This document shows positions 10,064-21,792 of a stretch of DNA of 64,000 nt, one piece after another; within the stretch, counting starts at the first letter, position 1; each line of letters starts with the position of its first letter. The position numbers were made by a program, and so were the translations under genes. The notes under the pieces were generated by a model, which saw nothing but the letters and a program-made list of their open reading frames with translations, ran no database searches and had not been told where the DNA came from. Source of the DNA: Zychaea mexicana (lineage: Eukaryota; Mucoromycota; Mucoromycetes; Mucorales; Lichtheimiaceae); NCBI RefSeq assembly GCF_025766255.1, contig NW_026516738.1:1-64000 (forward strand), given 5' to 3'.

Positions 10064-10830
10064 GCGTCAGGCTGTATGTTTTATAAGTCAATGGCGGATC
10101 AGTGCCATGTTGTATATGATTGTGTTTGAGTAATGGAGAAGAAGATTGTTGCGTCGTTCTTGTTGTGAGTACAAATCGTTTGTGCAGGTAGAGGACGATG
10201 TTGTATTACGCACGTAAGTTTGACGTTGGAATGGTACAAGATGGTGCATAAGTATATACATAGAAAAAGAGAAAGAAGCAGTAATTCTGAATGGGCATAT
10301 GTCCACTAAAGCTATACCTCAAGCACACCCGATAACCTTTTCCTTCCCTTGTTCACTTACCCAGCATTTTTTTAAGCAGCAGTAACGGCAGTCTACTCCT
10401 TATAAATCTTGAGCACATGCCTTTTTTAAGAAAACAGTTACCTTCATTTCGTTTTTCAATAAATCCGTGGATTGTGCCGTTTTGTTTTCTTTGTTTTTAT
10501 TCATCGTGAAGAGAGTAGGAACCATTTACAAGTGTGCGTCGAAGCTGTTGATTTGCCGTGGCAAATGGTAATGAGAAAAAAAAAGGATCTTTGGTTGTTG
10601 TTTTTTTCCTCCCTGCTGCTGCTAACAAACCCCACACTTTCCACCTACCTCAGCCACCAGCCTCCAATTTGTTTCAAACTCAACCCAGGTAAAATGAAAT
10701 GTGGGGAAACGCTCAGGCCCTGTTCCCACAGCAGCAAAATAGGCTTATGCGCACAGTGAGTCTCTGACGCACCCTTGCCATTTCTTGTACATTAGCCTAC
10801 AAGCTTCTTGTCACGAGTGAAACATCCATA

Positions 10831-12942
10831 CAGTCGACCCCCGTTAACGTCAACCCTCAGGGTACCTGCAAAAGTGTTGACCATATCGAGGGTTGACGAC
10901 TACCGGGAGTAGCGAGATTAGGCAAAATGTTTATCCTTGCAGACACTAAATGAATCACCGCTTCCCGACATTATAAATACACATATGAAAATGTTGTCAA
11001 TCTTCAGTCCTACATCTCACTTTACGCCATGAGTACACCACGCGACCAAGTTTCCTTTACGAACGAGCAGCGTGATGCGATTTATGCGTTTAAGAGCTCA
11101 AAGCGGGGCATCACCCTTATGCAGACGGCAGAATGGGCTCAAAAAGAATTCAACCTAAGTAAAACGCCTGATAAGAGCACCATTTCGAAGATGATAAAGC
11201 GAAAATCCACAGAAGCTCCTGGTGATGAAAGGGACGCGAAGAAAATTCGTAATAGAAGGAGTCAATTTCCTGTAAATATCGAATGTAATTCAATCAGTTT
11301 AAAAATTCGGTGAACTGTAGTGTTTACTTTTTGTCAATCTTGTATTGATTAGGAGGTTGAGGAAGCAGTGTTACTCTGGCTCAATGTCGCGCAGAGAAAC
11401 AAGATCCAGGTTACAAGGGAATTGATACAGTTGAAGGCGAGAAATTACGCGGACATGATTGGCATCGCAACATTCAAAGCATCGAATGGCTGGACAGACC
11501 GGTTTGCAAAGAGATACGGACTCAGTGCATGCAGCATTCATGGCGAAGCGCAATCTGCCGATCTTGAAGCTTTGGACGAACAGAGGGAAGCCATTAAGGC
11601 CACCATCCAAAAGTATGAAAAGCGAGACATCTATAATCTAGATGAAACCAGTCTGTTTTATCGCTTGGAGCCAAAGACGACGATCGGCACTCATGGGTTC
11701 AAGGGGAGAAAACAAGACAAATCAAGGTTGTCTGTTGCTCTCCTTTGCAATGCTGATGGCAGTGACAAACGGAACGAACCTATCATCATAGGCCGCTCTG
11801 AAAAACCTGATGCATTCATGGTTCAAAAAAAAACGCAAAGATGCTTCTTTCCATAGATTCAAGCGCTACTTTTTCAATCAGAAGGCGTGGATGACTCGTA
11901 AAATCTTCAGAGATGTTTTGCGTCAGTTCGATCGAGCCATGGGCCACCAGAACAGAAAAGTACTTTTGCTACTTGACAACTTCTCAGGTCATTACGTCGA
12001 TTACGAACCTGTTAATGTTGAGCTACTCTATTTGCCTCCGAACACAACATCACTTATCCAGCCTCTTGATGGTGGAATCATTCGCTCGTTCAAGGCTCAA
12101 TACAAGCGGCGACAACTTGAGAAGGCTTACCGCACCATCGGAATGTATCAGAACGGAAACGGGAATGTTGTGGGACCTGTCGGAAAAGTTTTTCTTGTTG
12201 ACCAGCTGCAAGCAATGAAGTGGATAAAGTTCTCGTGGGCAGCTGTGTCTGCTGAAACGATCAAAAATTGCTTTGATGCAACCATCTTTCGATATATCAA
12301 TGACAATGACGAAGCCCAAGGAACTGCTAGGAGCCAAATCGAAGAAGAAGACGAACGTGACAGGAAGGTGCTGGAAGCTCAATTACGACGAATCGCCGAT
12401 ACACAACTTGTTACATTGAATCAGTGCCCCGACATCGACCTTGATCCCGAGTATGAGCGCGATTCGTATCTCTTTTCTCTCACAGATAGTGAGATTGTTC
12501 AAACAGTGACGGCAGTTGCTGAAGATGATGACACCCCAGATGTTGACGAAGAGCCAGTTTTGCAGGAAAGAAGAGTACTTACTGCTAAAGACAAAGTTAC
12601 CAACGTCAACACATTTCTCGATATTTTGGATGAAGAGCAAGATCTACATGATACCGTTGTGAATGCTTTACCTGAAATTCTGAAACTATGCGACAAATAT
12701 ATAAAATCCATGTATTCTAAGCAAGCCTCTTTGACAAATTTTTTTGTACCACAATCCCAATAAATGTAATCTAATTGGACAAGTTTCACCCTCGATAACT
12801 AGTCAACCCTCCTGAAGGTGTTGAAGTTGACCTTATGTAGAAGTTGAAGTTTTTCACTGCTAAATTTGAAAGGGTACCAGCGAATCAGTTGACGCTATCG
12901 GGGGTTGACGTTATCGGGGTGGACGTTAACGGGGGTCGACTG
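10831..12942 (+). mobile_element. pogo/Tigger-like Tc1/mariner element
   Basis: Full-length 2112-bp element. Its terminal repeats start CAGTCGACCCCCGTTAACGT and are identical for about 21 bp at both ends. It is flanked by the TA duplication expected of this superfamily (10829-10830 and 12943-12944). Sub-terminal repeats of the form GTTAACGTCAACCC and GATAGCGTCAAC are present at both ends and are probable transposase binding sites. One transposase gene fills the element. Perfect ends and a single lesion indicate a recent insertion, later than the palindrome itself. Confidence 0.93.
11029..12763 (+). pseudogene. pogo/Tigger transposase with one frameshift
   Basis: Exon 1 is 11029-11271; an 81-bp GT-AG intron follows (11272-11352); exon 2 runs to TAA 12761-12763. 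The N-terminal psq-type helix-turn-helix is followed by a CENP-B-type domain spanning the splice (FPEVEEAVLLW). The DDE_1 domain shows YNLDETSLFY, VLLLLDNFSGH and TTSLIQPLDGG, giving the D-D-D triad of the pogo group. A run of nine A at 11825-11833 shifts the frame; eight A would join the two halves exactly. It may be a real lesion or a homopolymer miscall. Lys/Asp-rich C-terminal tail. Otherwise the protein looks complete at about 550 residues. Confidence 0.9.
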
Positions 12943-12979
12943 TATTCTGCTCTGTTACAACACTTAATATATTATCTAC

Positions 12980-13350
12980 TTCAACTTTTATTATGTCTTA
13001 GTTGACTAAAACTATGTCTAGGTTGACTGTTATTATGTCCAGGTTGTCTATTATTCATGTTTAGATTGATTATTATTCTTGTCCAGAATGATTTTCATTC
13101 ATGTACAGATTGATTTATCTTGTCCAGATTGATTTTACTCATGTCCAGATCGATTTATATTCATGTCCAGGTCGATTTATATTCAAGTCCAGATCGTTTT
13201 ATACTCATGTCCAGCTCGATCTTTATTCATATCTAGATCGATTTTTATTCATGCCCAGGTCAATTTATATTCATGTCCAGCTCGATTTTCATTTATGTCT
13301 AGATCGATTTTCATTCATGTCCACTCAGATTAACATTCATGTCCACTCTG
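12980..13350 (-). repeat. 22-bp minisatellite, right arm
   Basis: Inverse copy of 7786-8155: units such as GATTTATATTCATGTCCAG every 22 bp. It starts about 35 bp right of the pogo insertion. Confidence 0.85.
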
Positions 13351-13545
13351 CCTAAATAAAAGTTCAAAAGTCTGCTAGGAGATGAAAGATCCTGTATGTC
13401 TTCAATTAGTTCATATGGAAAGAATGAGAGACTTCTAGTACTTACATGATATACCGAGAAGTACATTTTAACATTTTTTCAAGCATAAGGAATAAACATT
13501 AGTAAAAACGTTATATGTAGTTGGTATCTTATAATGACACAAATA

Positions 13546-13839
13546 TCAGGCTTTCTTTTGCTTTTTAGAACCAGATGACGATGACGGTGATGATAAAGAC
13601 GATGAGGTGCATGCCTCAGATGGAAGGAATGTCGGGGGAAGCATCCATTTTTTATGTTTCGTAAACTTGCCAATATAGGAGCATTCTCGTTGAGATTCTT
13701 TTGCATCATACTCATGGTATCCAAGGCAGTTAAAGCTAGTCTCAGCAATGGAACAATGGGCATTAATCATTAACAGTAAATTAAAAAAGGTTTTAATAAT
13801 TAAATATAAATAATTGTTTAAAAATATATAGGAAAACAT
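13546..13839 (-). other. 97-codon open frame, right-arm copy
   Basis: Minus-strand twin of 7293-7586 with the same predicted residues. Same doubts about coding status. Confidence 0.25.
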
Positions 13840-14686
13840 AAAAAATTAGATTATTTTTGAAACGTTTAAGATAATTTTTTAATTTTTTTTAATTTATATA
13901 ATATGTTTAGGTTTTGTATAAACATGTTTAAGCCGTTTAAAATATAATACTCTTTTATAATTAATTCAAACAGGCTAGGAGGAACGACGACGCCCAGTTC
14001 AATAAAAAAATCAACGAAGTTAGATTTTTTATTAGAATGCTTGACAGTGAAATCCTTAACTAAAATTAATTTACTATTTATATTAATATTAATTGTTATA
14101 GATTGAAACTCAATGCAGGCAATGTATTAGCCACTGGACTTTAATAACTCTAAAGGAAGAGTCTAGTGAATTCTGGCAATATAGCCGCCCGGTGAATCCA
14201 TATCCAACATTACGATCTTTGCACCTATGAAAAATGAAATTAAAGAGTTACTAGCTAATGCATGGCCCGATAACTACTTATATACTGGAAGATTGCACAA
14301 ACCTAAAATAACGAAGCTGATTACATGCGTCTTTCTGAGTGCCTCTTCCGTAGTTGCCAGCTGCAACAGCAAATCATCATGCATAACTAATAGCAGTTTT
14401 ACTAGACCATCCTTCATTACTTTCGTTTGGTCACTGCCTTTACCGATCTCTATACAACCAATTTCAGTATCGCTTGTGGTATAGATTACGTCGATGTGGT
14501 GACCCATTGTTCTGTTTTGCGCAGGTTCAAAAGCAGAGATCATATGCTTTTTGTTGATGGCATCTGTGTTTGCCTTGCTTGTGCGTTCCGTGCTATAGAA
14601 AATGTGAAACAGAGTTTCAATTATCTTTAGACTGTCCAAACATTACCCTTGAAACCTACCCAACTGCCATGATCATACTACCGCTT

Positions 14687-16916
14687 CATCGGAAAAAAGT
14701 ATCAAGGCTTTCCAGGCCTTGAAAGACCTGTAAACAGCTTTCAAGGCAGTCAAGCGATCTCCCCGGATTTTCAAGATGTTTTAATGTTTTAATAGTATTA
14801 TCAAGCTGCCATAATGTGTTTCAAGCTCAATAACCTTTTATAGCTTTCAGCGTAGTAATGAAATAGTATGAGCCTTCTGGCTTTGATGACTACAATACAG
14901 TCATAATAATTGCGTACAAATATTTTTATTTGTGTGAAACTGTCTCATGATTTACGCTGACTATATGTATTGATCCCTATTGTCTAACTTCCTAATTAAT
15001 CGTTCTGTAGGCGCCTTTTGATGGCTATACTTCCCACTGCATTGATATTGCTTATTATTGATGCTGTTGTTGACTGTTCTGTTGTTGGTTGGCAGCATTG
15101 GCATTGGTGTTGCGTGTCATGCTTGGAAAAAGATTTCTTACACCTCTACGATTTGTACCACCGCTCACCGCGTTTGTTACCTTACTGGTAATTGTTGCTG
15201 CGACAGAGTGCCAATCAATACCAGCACCAACTGATCCAGTAGCATCCAGAAAATCATGATACGCATCTTCCTAAGTGTCCCAGCCGTAAATTTTCAAGTG
15301 CATCTTCATCAGTTAGTGTCGCGTTCGTGATCATAATGGAAGGATCATTGTCGTGGATCATCTGCGATTGCTGTTGCTGCTGGCCATGGTTCGCTTGTAC
15401 GCTGTAATGAATTGTATTCTTCCTTTTGTCGTTTTCAATGTGTTTCTTCATACGGTAATAGATCTGTAAAGTACATACATATATATATGTGCGTGTGTTC
15501 ACGAGTAAACTATTTTTTATCATGACCCCATCTTTATTTCAGCTAACTACTTCACATATCATACCATGAGCGTAACGACAGTGATGCACTGTTTGTTGTT
15601 GGTGGCTGGTGTGGGGTCCTAACGTCCGCTCCGGCTTTGGACAATGTGTTTTATACACATCTGAATGCATGGAGCATACAGAAAAGCACCTTCTGAGCTA
15701 CATTCTTTTTTCGCAAACCTATTGATATAATCAGTAGCTATAGTGTAATAATAATCCTGAGATAACACACCTCTCTCCGGACACCAGGTAGTCATATAGA
15801 ATCGTGCGATCGTGAGTCACTGGTAAGCCTGCTCCAGAAAAATTATGATGAAGTAGCTAATACCAAACGGCATTGTGCAGTTGCGTGCGCTCTGTACCAA
15901 GCATTGATATGAACTATATCAGATTATCAAGTACCAGAAGTTAGTATACCACTAAAAAGTTTGCCACAATTTCTCTGCACACTGTTAAACTCACATCATT
16001 TACAAGAGCACCGTGTATTGAGCGAGAGGGGTCAAAGTCATTACCGAGGATTTGGCGGACCAGTTCAACGTTAGCTAATCGTGCTTCATCATGAGTCGCG
16101 AAAGCGTTTTCGAACAGTAAATACCGGAATGTGCCATCTGAAAACCGCTTCCACTGCTCGGAATGCCTATTTTAAGTCGTGAGGCTCACTTAAAAAATAT
16201 AAACGATATCGACTAGCAAATGAATAACCTTATAGACTAAAGTTAGCGAGAAATAACTGTACAGCATGACTTACCGTTGACTAGACATGGACGTATGAGC
16301 TGCGAGAGACGTTTGTGAAGGGATCGGTTGCGTCGATGGAGAATCATTGCTTTCAAATGGTGGCGCCGGATCCCTTTTCTGTGATGGTGTAAGAAAAAGT
16401 CAACTATTGAGTACATGATGTTTTTCCATACCTGCTCTGTAAAAGTCTGCCCAAAGTACGACGAGAGAGACGGCGTAGTTGTGCTTCTACAGAAGAAAAT
16501 ATTGTTTTGTTCTTCCAAACCCAAATCAGTCTGTTTATCAAAATAATAAAAATAACCCACCTTTTGAGGTTCGTTGCTAGGGATTTGATTTCTTATCCTA
16601 TAAACCTTTACAGCGTTTATTATAGAACCACCAGCAACTATTGGTAAATATTTACAATATTGATATGTTTCCTTTTAAAACTAGTATGATACTAACCGGT
16701 GTTTTTTGACATTGCCAACATTTAAATGCGTTAAGCGACCCTACGGAAATGTATTAGCAACATTTTGACTTCGGTTATAATCTCACTTAGGTTAAAACGA
16801 AAAGTACAACATTATCGGACTTGTCAAAGCATTCAATATCGTAAAGATCGGTCAAGCGCATTCAAGGTTCCTCAAGCATAATGAAGGCACTGAGCTCAAA
16901 TTCAGTTTTTCCGATG
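14687..16916. mobile_element. 2230-bp TIR element carrying a multi-exon gene fragment
   Basis: Copy A gives the empty site. There, CTACTGCTT joins GTCATTGTC directly; in copy B, CTACCGCTT is followed by this insert and then TTGTCATTGTC. Ends are inverted repeats CATCGGAAAAA (14687-14697) and TTTTTCCGATG (16906-16916), flanked by a TT duplication. Both ends carry many TCAAG/CTTGA words in the first 150 bp, as in the sub-terminal binding sites of cut-and-paste transposons. No transposase is recognised inside; instead there is a minus-strand series of spliced coding blocks. I read it as a non-autonomous element that captured host exons. The 2-bp duplication is unusual and leaves the superfamily open. 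Confidence 0.65.
15050..16486 (-). pseudogene. Captured multi-exon gene fragment, unrecognised
   Basis: Minus-strand blocks with good GT-AG edges. 16486-16432 reads TTTPSLSSYFGQTFTEQ; 16378-16275 reads DPAPPFESNDSPSTQPIP; 16166-15995 reads GTFRYLLFENAFATHDEARL then NVELVRQILGNDFDPSRSIH. Shorter blocks follow near 15925-15875 (ERTQLHNAV) and 15830-15775 (THDRTILYDYLVSGER), then 15460-15300 with a Gln run. The 3' end lies near 15275-15050 (EDAYHDFLDATGSVGAGIDW, then an Asn/Gln-rich tail and TAA). The first three blocks join in one frame; later junctions do not join cleanly, so either exons are missed or the gene is decayed. Codon use is host-like. No family recognised. Confidence 0.4.
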
Positions 16917-17079
16917 TTGTCATTGTCTTCAAGAAGCCCCATACTTCATATAGCAGATCTGATTCCAACATTCCTTTAAGGTCGAGCGATCCACCATTCT
17001 GAAAGAACAGTTGCGCTGATTTGATGAGTTCTGGGGATAACCAAGTCTTTAGTAGCTCCTCAACCGGATTATGTTTCAA

Positions 17080-18098
17080 GGATCTGCCATATTCATAGGC
17101 TTGGAGCGGCGTGGCCGAACATAGTAAGAGAGTAATCGTAGACCTACTCCTCAGGATAACGAGGACTACGACAAGTCCAAATAAAACTAGTAATCACAAC
17201 GTATACTGTACGTGACCGAGTATATGCACTTTTACATCGAATGCTATAGCCGACCTTTTGCTAGGCATGACTGCAAAATCCTTGGACGATCCTCTGTGCG
17301 CATCCGTTTTTAAACATTTTCGACAATTCCATTACATATTTGGAATGGCATATTCGACGATATCTATAGTTTTCTTCCAAGGCTCACAAAAGTTGTTGAC
17401 TTTTTCATGGGTAGCAAAAGGAGGATGGATAAGTTTATTTCTCGTAAAAGATAACCTATAATCGTCATTTTATCCAGCAGGCTCTTGAGAACGACACAGC
17501 GAAATTATGCTTTAAGAGATGTACAGAGACAAAGAACAGAGCGAGTTTGACGACGACGATATCGTTGTCTTTCTAGGTAAGTGTACATGTAAATGATTTA
17601 AGGAACATGATTTGGTATTGATGGACGTTTGTCTTCATATTGTACGTTACCTAGTTATTGTACAGCACTGCCGCAGCTAACACTACGGCAACCACCATTT
17701 GCTGAACATTTTTTATATTGCGTTGTTATAGGAGACTAGCTGTATGACACAAGAAAGTCGAAACTTTTGTTATCGAGCATAAAGGGATACCCACTCACAA
17801 TGATAACCTAGAGCTCCTGCTAATGATTTCGGTACAAAAAGATTGCATGCGCTGTAGAGCTGCCATGCATACAGTAGTGCTGTCTTACACAACGTCACGA
17901 AAGATTGTAAGTATATCTATTTTCTCTTGTTATTGGGTGGTGAGGAGGTGCTATCAAGCACCATGCGTATCATGAACTGACAAGATAATGTATTGATGTC
18001 CTTTGGTGTAAAAGCAGAATATGCAGCTTACATTGTCCCGAAAGGTACAGTGCTGTTAGCTAACACGTACACAATGAATCAGGATGGGAGCTATTAAG
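17080..18098. other. Intergenic region left of the LINE
   Basis: About 1 kb with no recognised gene. A short possible coding start, MYRDKEQSEFDDDDIVVFL at about 17518-17574, is followed by a GTAAGTG donor, but no matching downstream exon was found before the LINE. This could be the 5' end of a host gene cut off by the LINE insertion. Confidence 0.3.
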
Positions 18099-18285
18099 TT
18101 TTTTTTTTTTTTTTTTTTTTTTTAGGCGCGCAACAAATTATTGCGTCGGTTTTTATTTCAAGTCACGTGCATATTAAATATGAGAGGTGAGGAGAACAAG
18201 CTAAGTAGCGTTTGACTAGTTGGCGATAGAAGGAAGATTTTCTTGGGTGCGGGTTAACAAAAGAGAATGAATTTGCGTTATAATG

Positions 18286-21200
18286 TTATTGGGAACGAAG
18301 GGAGAGTTGTTTTAAAACAAAGCGCCAGTGGGCGTTCGAAAGACATTCTAATATACAGCTGATAATTATATCTGAAGGGAGACGGGGAGCATTTTGGGGA
18401 AAATACAGGTGAAAGATGGCATTGTGTACAGCAGATTCTGTAACAGATTGTAATAGTAGGTCGGGCCACACGGAGCACCAGATCGACCATTTGCGAGGGC
18501 ATTGGTACAGGAAATGAGACAAATCATCTTCATCTTGGTTACAAATTGGGCATACAGCGGATGTGAATTCGGAGGGCATAATTGAATGTAGAGTTTTACG
18601 GCATGAAATCTTATTGTGAAGCGTTCGATACCAAATATTTCTAGCCGTTGGCGATATCTTCAATCGCCAGAAGGTATCCCATTGTCTAGGTGTTAAGATC
18701 GTGTTTTCCCAGGCTTCGACGTGTATAGACTTGTCGATGATTGCTTGTCTGAGTTCTTTTGCTGTGATCGTGGTCAATTGTTTATCTTGGACCTTGCACC
18801 ATGCTCCCAGATCGACCGCCTTATGTTCACGGATAGCGGGATCAATAGAGTTGTGAAGAAGATGCCTCGGGATCAAAGTCTGAAACACCGCTGGTTGGAA
18901 TCCCAACTCACCCAAGTCCAAGAAGCGAACCAGTAGACCCAAAAGGCGCGGGTAAATCAAGAATTCCGTGGCGAGCCGTCTCCGTAAACAGCCATTCGCT
19001 AAATCAAAGATGAACAAATCGTCCATTAGGATCCTGTGTTTGGCGATGCGTCGTAAGCATACGTCTAAGGTTTTGGTGAGCGGGCGCTGTGTCGGCGTCA
19101 TGGCATCTAGGACGTGCAGTTGTAGAACTGTAGCGGTCGGTATGAGCTGGGATTGATAGTCAACCGTAAAATTGTCTAAGGCCTTGCATAGCTGATTTGA
19201 GAAGCTGACGGGTTTACTCATTGAAGCGGTCCGAAGTCGGGGAAATAGGAGACACATATGTGGGTCCTGGTTTGGAGTCCATGTTGCCTGAGTATTAATT
19301 ATCCACGAATGTATGAACGATCGCTGCTTGGTGTCATTAGTAAACATAGGTTGGATCCATCTGAGCTGGAGTGCTGATTGTTGTGCTTCCGGGACTAATA
19401 TTGCAAGGCCCCCTTGTTTGCGAGGTGGTGCCAGTCGGTGAAATGCAATCTTGGGAAACATCTTTTTAGTCAAGAAGTCATGGCAAATGCTGCGAACTTT
19501 CTTCTGAAATGTATGAGGGACCGCGCAAACTCGTAAGACGTGCCAACAAAGTGATGATAATATCAGCACATTCAGAATTGTCGCTCGACCGCGAATCGAG
19601 AGTGACCGGTGCGCATGGATGTTGCAGGCTGATTTGATCTTGCCTAGGAGTTTGTCCAGGAAGCCATCCCGTTGCTGCGGCGATTGATACAAAGGATATC
19701 CGAGATATACCAAGGCTTGATGGGCTCGTCGATCGAACCATGATCTAATGCCCATTCCCTCCAAACACGAGCGCAAAGTGGATGACGACTTGCCAGATAG
19801 TGATATGGCGTGCGTTTTGTCCATATTGACCTTGGCGTTTGATGCTCTGGAGTAGGTGTCTAAGTGGTGGCGGACTTGTTGCAAATGTGATTCATTATGA
19901 ATGAAAACAAAGCAGTCATCGGCGTTTAGTTGGAGACGGTGTGGCTGGGGTAAGAGCTTTACTTGCTGCCATCGATATATCATATCCGTGTAATTGTTCA
20001 TCGTTGAGGATGCGGACCAAGAAAGGCTCTAAGGCCAGATTGAACAAAATAGGCGAGAGAGGGTCTCCTTGTCGAACGCCATGTTGTTGTTTAAATGCTG
20101 GAGACAAGGACCCGTTAATGTTGATTCGTAGATTGCTGCCGAAGAAAAGAGTCTTGATAGAAGAGATGATCTTTGCTGGGAATCCCCATTTGCTAAGACA
20201 ACATTCGAGATATTCTGGATGAACGCGGTCGTACGCTTTTTCCATATCCAAAGATATGCCGACGTCATCGGCATTTACGCTGGCGGCATGGTCCATAGCA
20301 AGTCGTACAGCAAGCCCATTGTCTTCGATGTAGCGTCCGTGCACGAAACCCGTCTGATACTTGTTAATTAATGCATTACTAACACGGACTATTCGTGAGT
20401 TCATGATACGGGTAAATATTTTAGAGTCCGTGTTGATCAATGCAATTGGACGCCAGTTTCGTAGTTGGGAGAGCTCCCCTTTCTTCGGAATGAGACAAAT
20501 ACATGTGTCTAACCATGATGCTGGGAATAGTGCCTGATGTAAAGCTGAATTGTAAATATCAACAGCCATTCTGCCATATAACGGGTGTTTGAAAATGGTA
20601 GACAACATGTTATAGGGCAGGCCGTCTAGTCCCGGATTTGCTTCCTTTCGGTGCACGTTTGGTTGCGTCAAGTAACTCGTCGAGAGTCATGTCTTCTGTT
20701 AAGATGTCGCAAGAGTCTTGTGAGAGCACGCATGATGGCGGTAAATGGTCCAACAGGTCTGATATTGCTGCTGCATCAATCAGTTCCGGTGAGTATAATT
20801 GTGAATAAAATAAACAGACTGCTTGATGCATATGATCAATCGAAGAGTCTACGATGCCTGTTACTGGATGTTCTAGCTGGAGGATGTTCCTTTGTGCCAT
20901 TCGTTGTTGTGCTGTGCGTTTTAGATAGCCGGCCGATATTTCGCTACGCTCTCTCCAGCGGACATTAGCTTTGATAGCTAAAATTCTAGCGTGATCTTCT
21001 TGAATCTCGTTGAGCTCGGCGGTAATATTAACAAGGCGCTGAGGTCGACTTCCTGTTGTCTTGAAATGGCGCATCATCTTATTACGTTGACGAAGTAGGT
21101 GTTTTTCGCGATGGTCTTTTTTCTTGGCTAGATAACGTCCATATTGACGGCATTCCTCTTTCGCAATCTTTTTGACTTCATCCCAGGCCTCTTGTGGCGA

Positions 21201-21730
21201 GGCTATGTTGGCAATTCTTATATGTGCCGATGAGAGTGCTGAATTCAGTTTTTCTTTAAATTGTACCGAGTTGACAATAAGTGGGTTGGCTCTCCATATG
21301 TCTTGACCCTGCCGGATAATACTGGCCCGCATGCTGGTCACTATCAATGCATGATCTGTCCAGTTGCTATTCACATGGCGGACATCGGGTGCCGAACACA
21401 GCAGGGAGAATGATGATGACGCAAAGATATAATCAATTGACGATGTGCCTCGTCCGTTGTAGAATGTCGTCGTGAGGTTATTAGATCCGTCCGACGGCAG
21501 TATCAGGTTGACAAAGTTTTCATTCAAGTGTGCGCACCACTCTTTTGGTGCTGCTTTTATGAATGATGAGTCGCGCTGCGCATATGAATAGTTGAAATCT
21601 CCAAGGATAAACAACCTATCACCATGCGCAATCATATTTGGCTGTTGCAGGATTGGAAGGAGTTCGAGACTATATAAATCTTTCCGATCCCTATAAAAGG
21701 GAGGGGTTGATCTAATCAGAGGCCATAGTC
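18286..21730 (-). pseudogene. LINE ORF2 (endonuclease / reverse transcriptase), broken
   Basis: Begins mid-endonuclease near 21730: FILGDFN, TSSIDYIFAS and NWTDHALI are the later APE-type motifs, so the first 100-150 residues are deleted. A one-base insertion near 20640 shifts the frame within KRAPKGS; the reverse transcriptase follows with GLDGLPYNML, ISLDMEKAYDRVHP and QQHGVRQGDPLSP. Another frameshift falls at about 19960-20000. The catalytic box then reads LQLNADDCFVF, where YADD is expected. The rest is open to TAA 18286, with CPICNQDEDDLSHFLYQC (CX2CX7HX4C) towards the end. Deletion, two frameshifts and a changed active site make it clearly non-functional. Confidence 0.9.
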
Positions 21731-21792
21731 TCCGCGGACGATTGACCGGTGATCAAGTCGTTGGCGTGCTGTGGACCGCTGTCGGGGGACGT

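Larger units (their letters stand above)
10064..14272 (-). repeat. Right arm of the palindrome, split by a pogo element
   Basis: Inverse of 6899-9005, interrupted by the 2112-bp pogo insertion at 10831-12942. Differences from the left arm: about 30 bp extra near 10640, about 40 bp extra near 14040-14080, and about 95 bp missing where the pogo element sits. The outer end at 14272 runs straight into the multicopy gene (copy B), so this arm carries that gene's 3' end in its native setting. Confidence 0.85.
14160..17079 (-). pseudogene. Broken copy B of the multicopy Mucorales gene
   Basis: Minus-strand gene in pieces. The first piece begins at ATG 17077-17079 (MKHNPVEELLKTWLSPELIK) and continues GGSLDLKGMLESDLLYEVWGFLKTMT to about 16919, where a 2.2-kb element interrupts it. 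Beyond the element the frame 14639-14274 contains TSDTEIGCIEIGKGSDQTK. After an in-frame TAG the same frame reads MLDMDSPGGYIARIH at about 14215-14170. Copy A (1000-1850) shows the same order. The 5' piece lacks the stop present in copy A, so it was the better preserved copy before insertion. Function unknown. Confidence 0.6.
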
